A DNA stretch of 64,000 nucleotides from contig CM049306.1 in the NCBI GenBank assembly GCA_026874595.1, forward strand, positions 16,329,019 to 16,393,018. The letters run 5' to 3'. Numbering within the stretch: position 1 is the first letter of the stretch; each line of letters starts with the position of its first letter. The position numbers and the translations under genes are program-made. The notes under the pieces are model-generated. The model did not search any database, was not told the origin of the DNA, and saw only the letters and a program-made list of their open reading frames with translations. Below, piece after piece: positions 49,501 to 62,279 of this stretch. Source of the DNA: Sipunculus nudus (Eukaryota > Annelida > Sipuncula > Golfingiida > Sipunculidae).

Positions 49501-52500
49501 ACTTGTCTAATGCTGCACAATTTATTATTATAAAGGTTATATCCATGGACCAAACAGGGTTTAATAGTCAACAAGTATTTTTTAACCAACAGGGAGTGTG
49601 TATTTGTAATGTAAACAATGTACTGCAAACACAGTGACAGCTGAGGAAACCATTGTTTTCATTTACTTAGTAAAGTTTTATTCAGTTTTATTGTGTAGTT
49701 ATGCATGACACTGGTCTGTTGTACCCGCCATATGTGTTGTTAAAGTAACTGTGAACAAATGCGAGGGGACCAGGGACCATAATTTGAACAGATCCATTCC
49801 TTATACCCATAAATCTGTCTCTCAAACTCAGTTATTTTATTGATACCATTATGAAATCAACCCCTGGGTAGGTTTTATGATGGTTCCATTAATTAAACTT
49901 AAAATGCCTTATACTGCTGCTCAAATGCTCAATTTGGAACACAGGCAGGTCAGTTATGTTTATTTATAAGTGCCATGTGAAAAAGGTATTAAAATTTGAA
50001 ATATTAATGGTGTAACATGTTCATATTCTGTACAACAGTGCATACAGCGTGTTGTTTACTTTAATCCACTGTGGTGTAACAACAATTCATTTTTTCTGCA
50101 CAGCCTTAGCAAAGGTTACAGCATCGTGCAGTGACAGCAGCCAACAGTCACCCTGGTTTTAAGGCAATTATTTCACTACAGAATATCGAAGCAAAACACA
50201 CATGCACGCAAATACTCACAGGCAAATGAGTAACAGACAATTAAGAAGCTTCAATCTGAAGATAACCTTGAAATCTAAAGTTAATTATTTTGAAAAAGAA
50301 ATCAAAATGTTTTTGCTCTAATTCCACAGTCAGTCACCAATATCTACAAGAATTTGATAAAACACAAATTCATCATTTAAACATACAACAAATATTAATT
50401 CATAAAATAACCTGAAATTAAACTCTAGTGTGTTTTTGATGAAGACAATGAGATATTTTGACTCATATCCTCCAAGAGTCATTATAATACCTACCAGGTA
50501 GATATTGAAATGATGATGTCTGTATATTTACTACACATCTCTTTGAAATGCCAGTATCTGCTATGGACATAGTGAACCCTTTCCTAAAAGGTTATCATCT
50601 CTTTGCAGCCTCCAGACTCAGATAGATTTCAGTGTATCTGAAGATGAGGTAATTTCATGGGTCATCTGAATTTGCTGATGGTAGTTGTCACTTATTGACT
50701 TTGTGGTTTAATGCAATTTCTGTGTTTACTGAGAATCCCTGCACAAGAATCAATGTTAAGTGATGTGTAAACAATTCTAAAGCATAGCTTTCCAGGAAAT
50801 TTACTCAGGCATAACCCACTAGATCATTCAATAGCTGTGAGCCATGACTGCACATGCCCCAAAGACCTTGTGCACATTAGGATACAGCCCTAGTACAGGG
50901 AAAATTACCAATAAATTGATACAAGCATGCCAAAGGAATGAAATAAGACAAATGAAATGATACATATAAATGTAAGAAAACAGATGCAGAAATAGAACAG
51001 GTCCCTCGTCTGAGGGTGGCAAAGTGTATAGAAGGAGGTTTAAATGAACCACATGATAACTAATATATAATATTTAAGCTTTTTTTGAATTCAGTGTTTC
51101 TTAACACATGAGCTTAGGGATGACCCAGACCTTATTATCTGTAGTTAAGATACAGCTAATCTCTGAGGTGATATTGTGATTTAACATTTTTGTTCTGTGA
51201 TATTCTCAAAGATGAAACCTGAGACCTTCCACCATTTGGGCACATTCTACTTACTAGTAATATTAGATTGAAATGTACACTGAAAAAATGAAGTAAAACC
51301 ATGAATGGTCAATATGTAAATGAGTACAAAGGCCTTTCCAAGGATAGTACAGAAAACAAAAATAAAACATACATGTATAAAATGTCAGTTGTATTATAAA
51401 GAAACAAAACATGGTGTGAATAGAAGTGAATAGATTACTTACAATATCACTATCACTGATATAAAACTGAGACAAGCACATTAAACATCCATGTGAACTT
51501 GTTTGAAACAGAATTACTGACTCAGCCAAAGTAATATTTGTCATCTGTCATGGCACATGTATACTCAACATTGCTTAATATTTTATATTTAATATCCACA
51601 AACATATTTTAATCTTACAGTGTCCATTCTCTGATTTAATATTGGAATTCCTAATGATAGATAGTTAGTTTTCCCTGAAGAGAGCATTAATGGACTTAGT
51701 ACTGGTGTAAATTCTAATCTAGCAAGCATATATTGGAAGTAGATCTTGTCCTATGAAAACACTCTCTTGGACTTTGTTATAATAACTTCTATCATATTCA
51801 GTTACCCTTCTAGATTGGAATTTGTCCCAGGACAACACCAAGTGACACTAGAGTAGTCTGACTGAAATGCCTAATCATTGTTTGAAATTGTGCTTACAGA
51901 ATACACAAAACCCCCATCTTTCATGTGTTACCCGTGACAATTAATTACATGTTAATAACAATTTAATAATAAATGGTCCAATCTAGCACAATTAATCCTC
52001 TTTGTATCCATAATCCTTAAAACCATGAGCCAGTGGCAAATTTTATGGGAGACATTAGAAACAGTAATGATTGTACACAATCTACTAGTCTTTATAGGGA
52101 TAAAATTTTATTTGTCTGTAAAATAACCATGGTCCCATTGTTGATAACCACAGAACTGCTATTTAGCTTTGAAGAAGAATCCACTGCCATTAACTGAATC
52201 TTTTGACTATCTTCTTACTGAACAAAATTATCTTTCATTTAGCAAAAAAGGACTACAAATTCAGTGTTCTGGTGAGAGAAACTGTTATCACACATATTAA
52301 ACAATACAAGGCCTGGAATTCCCAGTGCTCATTTTTTTCATTTTTAGATTGAACAAAGAAATATTTTAATTAAAATACAATGCTGATGTCACAGCATTAG
52401 CCAAAGAACTGTTGATAAATCTCATTCATGAGGTTAAGCCGCAGATGTCACTTTAATTCAGTCTGAGTGTCTGACGGGTATCTGAAGGACAGTTTAATGT

Positions 52501-55500
52501 TTATATTTTACTTGAAATTTTGATACACAGGTCTGTATTATGAATATCTAGAAATAATTGAATTCATGTAAAAGCAGGGTAACTTATTTCAATGTTTTAG
52601 CAGTTTAGGTCACTTTTTATTCACAGCTGTGAATAAAATATATCAATCAAAGGAACATATTTTGTGACTTTTTGGAGGAAACTGAAATCACATTTAAACA
52701 TGCCTTTTGCATTTACTATGTGGCTGATCTTACATAAAGCACACTGACAGGAGTTAATTTACAACAGTTACACATCCAGAGATTGTTTTCCAGACCTATT
52801 TCACTTCGATTAAAATGCCCAGTCAAAAGTGACACAGTCTTATAATGACACTGGTGCTGGTTGTATTAAGTAACGGCTACTGGTGGCTTTTGTGGTCAGT
52901 CTGAATGTTTTACATGTTATGCAGCATTATTAAAGCTGTTAGGTCTGTAGTACTCCAATCACACAGCAAATGAAAAACAGTTTCAAAATGTTTTGAAAGC
53001 AAATTGAGCATTCACATGGTGATTTAATTAAAGCTTTTTTTATCCATTTTAGCCGAAAGCACTTGAATCATGCTCAGGAGGTGGTTTCAACCATTTCCAT
53101 TCCGAATTCAATTATCTGCTTCCTGAAAGTGTTGTGTGAACACTCAATTCACATGTGAAACAGACCTAGTTTTGTAGCAGCAACTGGATCAGAGGACAAG
53201 TGTGAATCCTTGTTTCACATTGTTTCACATATAAGCTCCTGCCTTTGTGCCAGATGCCGATATAAATGCTCAATAAGATTTGAAACTTGATTTGATCAAC
53301 CTACATCGCCTAAAATGATTAAATCTATTCCATGTATGAAATGGGTATTAGTCAGGACTGATATCACAGCTTGATTTGTAAGTTAACAAGCCCCTCTGAG
53401 ACATGGGAATAAAAGGTACAAGGTGATGTGTATTCTTTCAGATGAAGGTGTTCCAGCCATCACCTCTCTTAAGCAGGCACTGAAACTAGCTTAAAAAAGC
53501 ATTATACTGTTCTGTTGATGGACATTTACAAAGCTGCTCCATGATTAGAGCTACAACTTTTCCTTCTGTGTATTGAAATAATGCCTGAATATGTAAAATA
53601 ATACAAATTACACATTTTCCGATAAGAAAAGATACAAACTAATGCATACTTCCAAATAAACATCTCAAATTTATCTGCTGACAAATGATTTGAAATTAAC
53701 TTATCACCAGTTGATCCTCAAGCTCTGCCACTTAAAGGTTCATAAACATTTATGATAATATATGCAAAATCTCATGTCATTAGTTCATTTTGGAGAAATA
53801 CAAATGTTTCAAAGTGAATTCTTCCTGGCACAATCTGCCACAATGGCACATAGACTTACAATCTCCAGGTCACCTGTTTTATATGTTGTTATGGTTCTGT
53901 GTGTGAGTAAACACAGTCCACTTATGTCTGTTTATCACATCGAGACAGCATGACCAGAGGTCTGATTTTAAACATGGGCTAGGACTCCCAAACAAGAAGT
54001 ACCATGAAAGAAGAAACACAGAAGAAATACCGGGTGGAAGTTTGCTTTGTAAAGTTTTGAGGTACTGCCATCAGGTGGTGTGTGTGCTTTATTTATACTT
54101 TGGACCAGTGATAGTGCCCTTTGCAAGCTTTTTGACACTGGTATACAGGAGATAGCAAAACAGTTTTAGCACAAAAAATTGACAGAATGTGATTAGGTCC
54201 CTTTAAAACAATTTTTCTGCTGAAATTTGGGAAAAAATGCTCACCCACTAAATATAAGTGGAATACAAACAGACAAATCACAAATTTTTTTCTTGTATGC
54301 CTTTGTCAAGAATGAGTAATGTGCCGGTATATGTTTCTACTGTCTAGAATTTTCAGATTAGTTTTTGATACATGTTCCATCACCACCAAAACACTTGTTA
54401 TTAAGAGTTAACTGATTGGAGTGGTAGAACAAGCATGCATGGTGCCTATAACATCCTTGTGTCTGACCCAGCTAAATGAATGAGATATCCCCTCTCTGAG
54501 ATATCCCCTTAACTGGCCAAGCCTTGAGTGCTTTTTCTATATTTACTTTGAGACCAATGTGGAAATGCAGCCAAAGTGTGAGGTGAAAATTTCCCATGTG
54601 AGCTGACTTTCTTTAATTAAGCCCCAGGGGCAAGTAGATGTTGTTCTGCAGGGCCAGCATAAGCTGGAGTTCCTATAAATATTTGCCAGCCAAGGGGCCA
54701 AGCAGAGTAGCAATGTGAATGGGCTGCTAGCTATCTGGTCACTGGCTTCAGGTGCTGCCTCTCAGGTAGTTTCTTTCATTGCTTAAAACCCTGCCCCCTT
54801 CCCCCATCCCAACTTTCCCACAGCAACCCCAAGTCCCCAACCTGTCCAAGTAATAACTGTGTGATGCCAAGCTCACTGATCACGCCACTATGGTTACCAC
54901 ACACCAGACCCATCAACTTCTGTGGAGCAGCCAATCTTGAACATAACATAATCTCTATGCATGGAACTAAAATCACCTTTACTCAATACAAATCATGCTG
55001 GATGGTAAACTTGATTCCTTGCCAACCTTCCAGCGATTTGCTATAAAAGTCTGTTGTAAAGGATATGATAAGCAAAATGCTGCCCGGGTACTGCTGGTAT
55101 GCCAAAGCCTAATCTACACTAAACTTATGGCCATAAGGTTGAATTATATGGGGTCTTTCATTTCATTTAATTTATTCTTTGAATATTTAAAAATTTTCAT
55201 ATGAAATAGTCATGACCTTATTATGGCTCTGGCAGACTCAATAAAAGTTGTCATCTGTGGGATTCCTTTTTGATAATCCACAACATATACAACTGTTATA
55301 ATGGTAAAGATAACATATTTCATTCCTTACAAAGTTCTGACCAAATTTTATCTCAAAAATATTGCATAATAAACTGCAAAATCCAGTCATTCAAATATGA
55401 TTATTACAAAATATGAAATGTATTATGATTTAAGAGTCAATAAAAATTACATAAATGTGGAGCAGCCTGTGTGTTATACAAAGTAACACTAAAGTTGAAG

Positions 55501-57084
55501 TTAATTAAACAAGAATAATTTTGGTCAAAAACTGGTCCATCGACTAGATTTAAAAAAAAGAAAGATTCTCTGTTTTAAGCATTAAACATATTTTATTCAT
55601 TAATATATCTGTTTGGCCCCCAAAGGACCAGCCTACAACACCAATTATGTTTTTACCTGGGTTTGTTTGTTAGCATGCATGCCTGAAGAATTACCAGTTG
55701 AACAATTTTATTAAATAGTGTTTATTGAAAACTGGTTATATGAATGGATTGAGCACCATACATTAATACTAATATAATTTGGTGTTGATCTTAAGATCTA
55801 AATAACATATCTCAGATGATTTACCAGGTGGATTTTCTACCATTCCCTTATCATCAGTTCATGAAACATCCAAGCTGACACAGCACTGGATCAACAGATC
55901 AGGAAAACAAGCTGCCCTTTCACATCTGACTGATCAGTTCAGTGGACAACAAGACCACCAACTAAGACAGAAGCCACCTGCATTTAAATCCCAGTCCAGC
56001 ACAAGGATAATAGAATGTTAATTACAACTGCTGTTACTTGTTATATATTTTTATGTTCAGTCATGGTGGGTGTATTTTGCTCTCTACTGACAGCTTTCTA
56101 ATTTATCATTTGAAAATAAAAAACAGAATTAAGTACAAAAGACAGAATTCTGAATGAAAACCTTAATAATGTACAGTGTATTCTGCATCTTGGATCAATC
56201 TGTCACTGACCCACTATTTAACAGCCTTTGGTGTGATGCAAATGCTTCTTTGTAAATAATTATAGGCTCTCTATTGCTATGAATGTCCTGTCACTTCAAA
56301 ACAAACAGCTATATCTCTCTCTTTGTGCGGACTGTAAAAAGTGTATTGCTTTAGGACAGAATGACTGGAAACATATCAAGGATACCAGACCATATAATAA
56401 CCTGGGAAATGAACAAGCCATGCCTGTCTAAATGCATAATTGATACACAACAGGGAATGAATAACTGTTATAAAACAGACTGGGACTCTTATTCCAACAT
56501 CATGGATGTATTGATGAACAGGATGTAAAGAAAGATTACTTTAAAATTTACACTGCCTAAAAACACTTCAATGCAATCACACTTCAAAATACCTAAAATA
56601 AAGAGAATAATTCAGGGCTTTCAATGAGATGAAAAATTTTGAGTCTGGGATGCTGTGGCCAACATTTTGGAGTCACAAGGAATGTTTGAGTGTCCCAAGG
56701 GGAGGGGACATGTGACGAGTGTCACATAAAATTAAATATATCATTATAACATTTACATATCTTTTCATTTAATGGTTATTTGGTTGTAATGAAATTTTAG
56801 GGTCAGTTGTCAGCTTAATTAGCTGGTTAGACCAGCAGCCTGCGAAAGTCAGGGACTGCTTCAAGAGCAACTTTGGTACTAACTCTTGGTCCAACAGCCA
56901 GAAATTCATGCTTGCAATCAGATGGATAGCCCTCCAGAATCGAGCATACAAAATGTATTTCCAGCATCACAGATGATTATCCCTGCATTCTTGAAAAGCC
57001 TGATAACTCAGTATTTTAAAAGTTTTTGGGATCACTGACAGGCCAAGAAACTTACATCAGGCTGAGGAGACTACTCGTGATTAT
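43561..57084. other. Intron 1, 13.5 kb without recognised gene or transposon
   Basis: The longest repeat-poor block in the window. The only structures I see are an ATT/AAT microsatellite at about 46,576-46,622 and scattered short direct repeats. Open frames of up to 109 codons (for example minus 44,451-44,780) lack domain features. Confidence 0.5.
46576..46622. repeat. ATT/AAT trinucleotide microsatellite
   Basis: Interrupted run of ATT and AAT units, followed by ACCTCTGCCATGGGTGAGAGG, which contains a short inverted CCTCT/AGAGG. It could be the tail and start of a dispersed repeat, but no second copy is present here. Confidence 0.7.
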
Positions 57085-57409
57085 GTTAAACACAGGGTTG
57101 GGTTTCTACCCGGTAGAAATACTTCTAACTTTCCATGGGTTTCCATGGGTAGAAACTAGGGTAAAAATGGTAGAAATACCATTCTACCAGGTAGAAATAG
57201 TTGAAATAGGGTAGAAATAGGTAGAAACCTCAGCTGGCCTGAGTGAAATATGTTTATATGGCACATTTTGTGTTCTGCATGCCAAATAATTTCCTTGGTA
57301 TGTACACATGTATGTACAGTTTTTTCTCTGATTCTTTGCTGAATCCTAAAGTCTTAATTCACTAATTGTGAATGTACAGATCTATGCAATATAACCATGA
57401 TGATTTAGG

Positions 57410-57659
57410 TTACCCTCTTGTTTGTTTGAACATCAGGTTCTTCAGTAGTCCAGCTCTGTCTGTCCCTTTAACATCCAAAAGCAGGAGAGGAGCACAGGGC
57501 TGATTTACAGAGGCACATTTGGCATGACATATTTTTAGTCTCTTAGCTTTGGCAAGTTGTTGATTACCACATAGTTTACATTTGCCATATTCTTTTCCAC
57601 CCACCTTGACAGACAAAGTGTTCCCATATTTGGTCTTTAGGTCTTCCTTTCTTGTACAT
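57410..57659 (-). pseudogene. Frameshifted BED zinc-finger remnant of a hAT transposase
   Basis: From the ATG at 57,659 the minus-strand frame reads MYKKGRPKDQIWEHF, the typical opening of a BED finger (GRPKD, then aromatic WxxF). After about 16 codons a shift of one base is needed to continue as VKVGGKEYGKCKLCGNQQ, then AKAKRLKICHAKC. Together these give the Cys-x2-Cys and His-x3-Cys zinc ligands. BED fingers are the N-terminal DNA-binding domain of hAT transposases, which fits the surrounding element. The frame ends at a TAA at 57,410 with no DDE/RNase-H domain, so it cannot be functional. Confidence 0.75.
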
Positions 57660-57753
57660 GACTTTCACTGTATTATGCAGATTTAATTGAAGAGTCAGGT
57701 GTAACACTAAATAAGAACAGATGGTTCAGTATATGCCTTTTACTTTTAGTGAT

Positions 57754-57755
<2 letters not shown>

Positions 57756-57807
<52 letters not shown>
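57756..57807. repeat. (TA)n microsatellite inside the hAT element
   Basis: About 26 uninterrupted TA units. Confidence 0.97.
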
Positions 57808-57813
<6 letters not shown>

Positions 57814-58337
57814 CTGAAATATGATGCAATTCAAGAGCTCAGCGAGGCATATAAGTAAATCAACTTTAACTCCCTTAGAAATATGTCCCCAGTTGGGTTT
57901 CTAAAAACCTATACCAGCCTAAGCAGGGTTTCCAATATGCAGTGATGCATGTCATTTAAATTAATTTAATCATAAATTTGTGATCAAGTGAATAATTAGG
58001 CAAACCAACACATCACTTGGAGGGTTACCAAAACCATGAAACATGGAGGGTGTTGTGTGATACATGACTGAATTCAGGTTTCATTGTGCCCAGCTAAGCT
58101 TGACAAACCCTGATGATGGTTTAATTAACTTTATACAGGTACTTACTTGTTACCTTTATATCAGTGATACTTTTATTTTTCTTTTATGCCATTAAACAAA
58201 TTATAATATATATTTTTAAATTCCCATGAGAGTTTCTACCCTTTCCTCCATTTCTAACCATGGTAGAAAGTATTTTTACTGTATCGGTAATTACCCAGTA
58301 CTGTATATGATAGAAACCTGCCAACCCTGGTTAAATA

Positions 58338-60974
58338 GGGATAGCTCATTTAAATCACATCTTACAAAGAATAAAAGTAATTACATTTTTCAGATATGAC
58401 TTTTCCTTCTGCTTCATAAAATATTATTATAATTCCTATGATTCATTTTTCTTTCAAGATTTGTCATCCATAAGTTTCTTAAATGACAATATTCAGATTT
58501 CATTAGATGACAGTTTTATTCATATTCATTCTTAACTGCTATTCCTGCTAAATGGAGTTGCAATGTGTAGTCAAAAACTGCTGATCAGATGTTATAATCA
58601 GTAGGGAGTTCTTTTCATCATGAATAATGAGGGTTATGGTGGCTTTATTTCTGTTGATCCTTAATCAGATCATTAATATCACTATTTTTAATGGGTTTCT
58701 TTATTATTACAAAGTAAATATTTCCTAAAAAAACATCTAAATCTAACTGCCACATCTATATTTAGACTGTCATACATCACTTCCACTTGTTCAACTTTGC
58801 ACTACATTGTGCCATTATCAGACATGCTATGAGTGACAGAGACTAAGTATGTAGAAAGTAAATGATGAGATGTCTTCATGCAATCACGCTGAGCAGAGGA
58901 GGAAGAGGAGGTGGAAAACTTAACCTCTGGCATTCATCAATGTACAGGAAGCAAACAGTATGTTTTTAAAACATGCTACTTTGCTTCCTATTATGAACAT
59001 AAGTAGCATCATTTATTTACATGAGTAATGTCTACAGGTTTGTTGCAATGATTTTTCATACAGATTAATCTTGCTTCAAACAAGGAAAAAAAACGCATTC
59101 TCCTGATATAATTCATTAATTGTCTCCTCACCGTCTGAATCTGATGTTTCAGACGGTGAGGAGACAATTAATGAATTATATTTGATAATATGAATTAGAT
59201 TTGATATTCATTATTATTAATATAATCATTCTTCCTATTATTATTCAGGTTTTTACACAGATTTTTCTGCATCTTAAGAAAAAAAAGTGAAAAAATGACC
59301 CAGGATCATCAAGAAGAGCATGAAAAAATCAATTATGAAGAAATGGGTTGCTGTAAAACTTGATAATTAATTATAACATGAGGGGCATGTTATCAAATTA
59401 CAGGAAACTGTTGATCCCTACACTCTTCTATTCCCTTAAAATAAAAGTATATATATCCTAAAGTATATATATCCTAAATAACAGTGCTCAACCATAATGG
59501 TTAACCACTTGCCCCAGGCAAGTGAAAGTTCCAGAAAATAGTGGAAAGGCAACTAGAAGTCACCACCCACTAGCCAGACTTAGCAAGTGGAAGGGACCAA
59601 CATAAACCTTTACCAGGCTTAAAATTCTTCTTGAATACAATCAAAAATATTTGTAGGGCAAGTAAAAGCTAGTCAGCTAGGTGTTACTTGCCCAAATGGG
59701 CTAGAGCCCTGAATAATATATATCAAGAAACATTCCAGAGAATTTACATCTGAGAAAGGCTTGTGCACCTGAAAGCATGTGGATAGAATATCCAAACCAG
59801 CTATTCTAAAGAAAGGTATCAAACCTCTATTATAGTATTAAACTCACTCGAATCAGAAGTCACTAAGAATTGAGCTGAAAATACACTACTTATACATACA
59901 TTTGGAAGAAATTCTCTGTGCAATACACAATATACACAATGCAAGTCCAAAGTTAAAACAGACATCACCAGAGTAATCAATACTGACATGACAGAGATGA
60001 ATACTCGGATATTCAACAGTACATGAAGAATCATGTACCTGGCAAGCATAAATGTATTTGATATTAAGTCATGTGAAATAATGAATAATGGAACTTGCTC
60101 AAGCTGAAACCAATACACTACAGAGTCATGCGTATTACAGTACAGGCATGCCAAAATGAGTTTTCAACAACTGATCTACCATGTGCACATATTTTGAGAT
60201 TTCATAAGTTTAATTCTCATGCTTCTTAAAAAAGCAGCCACTTAATAGTAAGTAGATAAGTTTGGCCATTTTCACAAAACTTTCTCCTTAGACAATCCCT
60301 ATTTGGTACAACTTTCTTTCCTAAAGATATTTTTGCTTTCTGGTCTATCCTACGACAATCATGATAATTGATTTAAATGAAAAGTGCGTCAATCCCAGTC
60401 TAAAACAAGTGTCAGACTATGAACGTGCATATAAACCAGTTTTTTTGCCATGTAGATTATCTATAGATCACTATAGTGAAAATGGTTTCAAAGGATAGCT
60501 CATGAAGACTTGTCTGGATTTACAATAAGTAATTTCCGCCATTTTCCAGACTTCTGATCCAAATGGTTATGACTGGATCACTGGTGCCAGGACTGCACAT
60601 AAAAAGCAAGATAGACTAAGCACCAGTACTCTTCATGAATGAAGGTCAGTGCAACTTGAATGCTACGTTTTTGTTACAAGGGCACAAGGATGTGACATGA
60701 AAGTAATCGTCAGACATTATTCAAGCAAGGATGGAACTGCAGAGAGATCGTTGGCAATGGGATATGTCTCAGCTGACTTTACACAGGAACAACATGTTTT
60801 TGTGACCACGCCCAATCCACAAATTATAGTACATTAACATCATGTACCTTTGCCTTTTCACAACATAAAAATAGGATGAAATTATCTATAGTATGAGATA
60901 ACCTAATGTGCATCTGATCTTGGTGATGCCTGATGTTTCATCTCTAATGATTTTAAACTAAATGATTTGCTCAC
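58338..60974. other. Intron 1 stretch adjoining ERC exon 1
   Basis: No gene recognised. It contains the long perfect hairpin at 59,106-59,181 and a 16-bp tandem duplication (AAGTATATATATCCTA twice, 59,445-59,476). Confidence 0.55.
59105..59182. repeat. Perfect 34-bp inverted repeat with 8-nt loop
   Basis: The arm at 59,106-59,139 (starting ATATAATTCATTAATTG and ending CCGTCTGAA) is exactly inverted at 59,148-59,181, with loop TCTGATGT. It has no mismatch, and no second copy was seen in the window. It could form a long hairpin in DNA or RNA, and it sits in the first intron 1.8 kb from exon 1. Confidence 0.95.
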
Positions 60975-61865
60975 CTGATTTTCTTGTTGTGCTTGTTTCA
61001 GCTGGTCACTAACAGCCACAGTTCGTGCCGTCTCCTCCCTCCGCAGGGCTCTTTCTTTCTTCAGTTCAGGACTCCAAAAGTTCTTAATGCTGTTCATGCT
61101 TGAGGACAATTTTTCTTTAACTGTGTCCAAATCCTGTTGCAAGCTTGCACACTCTTTATTCAATTCTGCTATCTGAGTTTGCATATCTAATATAAGTGCA
61201 TCTCTGGTGGGGTTGACATCATGTGCACTTGAGAAATAAGACTGAGCGAGCATTTGTTCGTGATCTATTGACCGAGACCTGTACAGACCACTGTGGAAGT
61301 GTTCATTTCTATCTAACGAGCGTGCACCCATATGAGGATAGTCTCTGTCTGTGGAACGGTCTCTTGTGTTAATTCTACGGTCATCCCTGTTGAAGCGGTC
61401 CATCTGGCGATCTAAGGAGCGATCACGCAGGCTACCTGAATGTTGGTACTGATCAGCTGATTTGTTCGTTTGCTGACTTCTGATGCTTGTCATACTGCTT
61501 GAACGACTGTGACTTGGACTTTGGAAAGGGGAAAGTCCCTGAGAAAAAGACGGACTTCCCCGACTATCACTTCCTTCATCACCAGGATACTCAGGAAGGT
61601 AGGATTGTGACATACTGTAAGCGGCACTGACAGATTGCATATGTTCCACTGGCAAGGTCATTGACATAGGACTAGGGGACCTCATAGAGCCAGTGGAAGG
61701 TGTAGATACTGAGTGATGACGCCTATGGCTTCTTTCCTGACCACCACGATAGCCTGTACCTGAAGGTAAGGTACGTGATCCATATGGCGGACCCTTAGAA
61801 CTATGTGTTCCATTCAGGTTTATGCCGTCCTGTCGACCAACCCGAGAAGAACTTTGACCATACAT
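60975..61865 (-). CDS. ERC: ERC/ELKS/CAST active-zone scaffold, coding exon 1 (residues 1-297)
   Basis: First coding exon of an ELKS/CAST/Bruchpilot-family protein, a cytoplasmic scaffold that in other animals organises presynaptic active zones and binds RAB6, RIM, liprin-alpha and calcium-channel partners. The start is the ATG at 61,865. It has A at -3, is the first in-frame ATG after an upstream in-frame TAA near 61,950, and begins MYG like vertebrate ERC. Residues 1-210 are low-complexity and rich in Ser and Arg. A block near residues 74-92 (EHMQSVSAAY, then SYL) matches the conserved vertebrate ENIQSLNAAY region. From about residue 222 a coiled coil begins, containing the family signature SSMNSIKNFWSPELKKERAL (256-275). 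The exon ends ENQ, followed by a GTGAGC donor. The paralogue cannot be named, since invertebrates usually have one ERC gene. Confidence 0.93.
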
Positions 61866-62279
61866 AGTGCCCAGTTCAATAATATCAACACTGCTCAAAA
61901 AATCATACACCTCAGAATGTATGTTGCACAATTGAGCTATTAAAGTGTTTTAGTACCTTTGACATGTTCATCTGATGAATATAAATAATGAGCAGTCATT
62001 TTTTTAAATGTCATTTTGTTTTGACAGCTTTGATAATCTACTGTTATTTGACAGTCCTATGAATGCATAAAAACAGCAGTTTGATACTATTATTCGCTAT
62101 AAAAACTATTGTTTACAACTGTCAACTGGAACACACGTTGCGCAGCGGCATACACAAGTTTCTTCACACAGCAAGAGTTTAAAGTTTGATTGGACAGTTA
62201 ATCTGTTGACAGTGTTGTTGTTGACTTAGTTCTGAGGTCTTCATTACATTCTATGTGTTAGATTAAATTTCTTAAGTCC

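Larger units (their letters stand above)
57093..58329 (-). mobile_element. hAT-type DNA transposon with TIRs and 8-bp target-site duplication
   Basis: The left end CAGGGTTGGGTTTCTACC starts at 57,093. The right end TAGAAACCTGCCAACCCTG finishes at 58,329. The flanks are GTTAAACA (57,085-57,092) and GTTAAATA (58,330-58,337), an 8-bp duplication with one mismatch, the hallmark length for hAT elements. The subterminal region has many GGTAGAAA repeats (57,108-57,232, and inverted near 58,231-58,268), as often seen in hAT ends. Inside are a broken BED-finger coding remnant and a TA microsatellite. At about 1.24 kb it is internally deleted relative to autonomous hATs. Confidence 0.85.
14128..60974 (-). 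other. ERC intron 1 (about 46.8 kb)
   Basis: Bounded by the GTGAGC donor at 60,974 and the TTACAG acceptor at 14,128. It carries most of the transposons in the window: D copy 1, several E copies, a split pogo-like element, F and a hAT. I found no further ERC exon in it, and the flanking exons join in register without one. An alternative exon or nested non-coding gene cannot be excluded by eye. Confidence 0.85.

Noticed and set aside
59819-60154. Minus-strand open frame of 111 codons, hydrophobic
   Set aside because: No splice context in register with ERC, no recognisable family, and composition typical of AT-rich intron translation.
60649-60837. Plus-strand frame starting MQLECYVFVTRAQGCDMKV just beyond ERC exon 1
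   Set aside because: No family resemblance and no plus-strand splice or promoter context; it probably reflects chance.
14128-60974. Search for a missing ERC exon encoding HLQLTIQALQDELRTQ
   Set aside because: At first exon 2 seemed to lack this segment, but KHKTTIEEMEGRLQEVSD aligns to it directly, so no additional exon is required.
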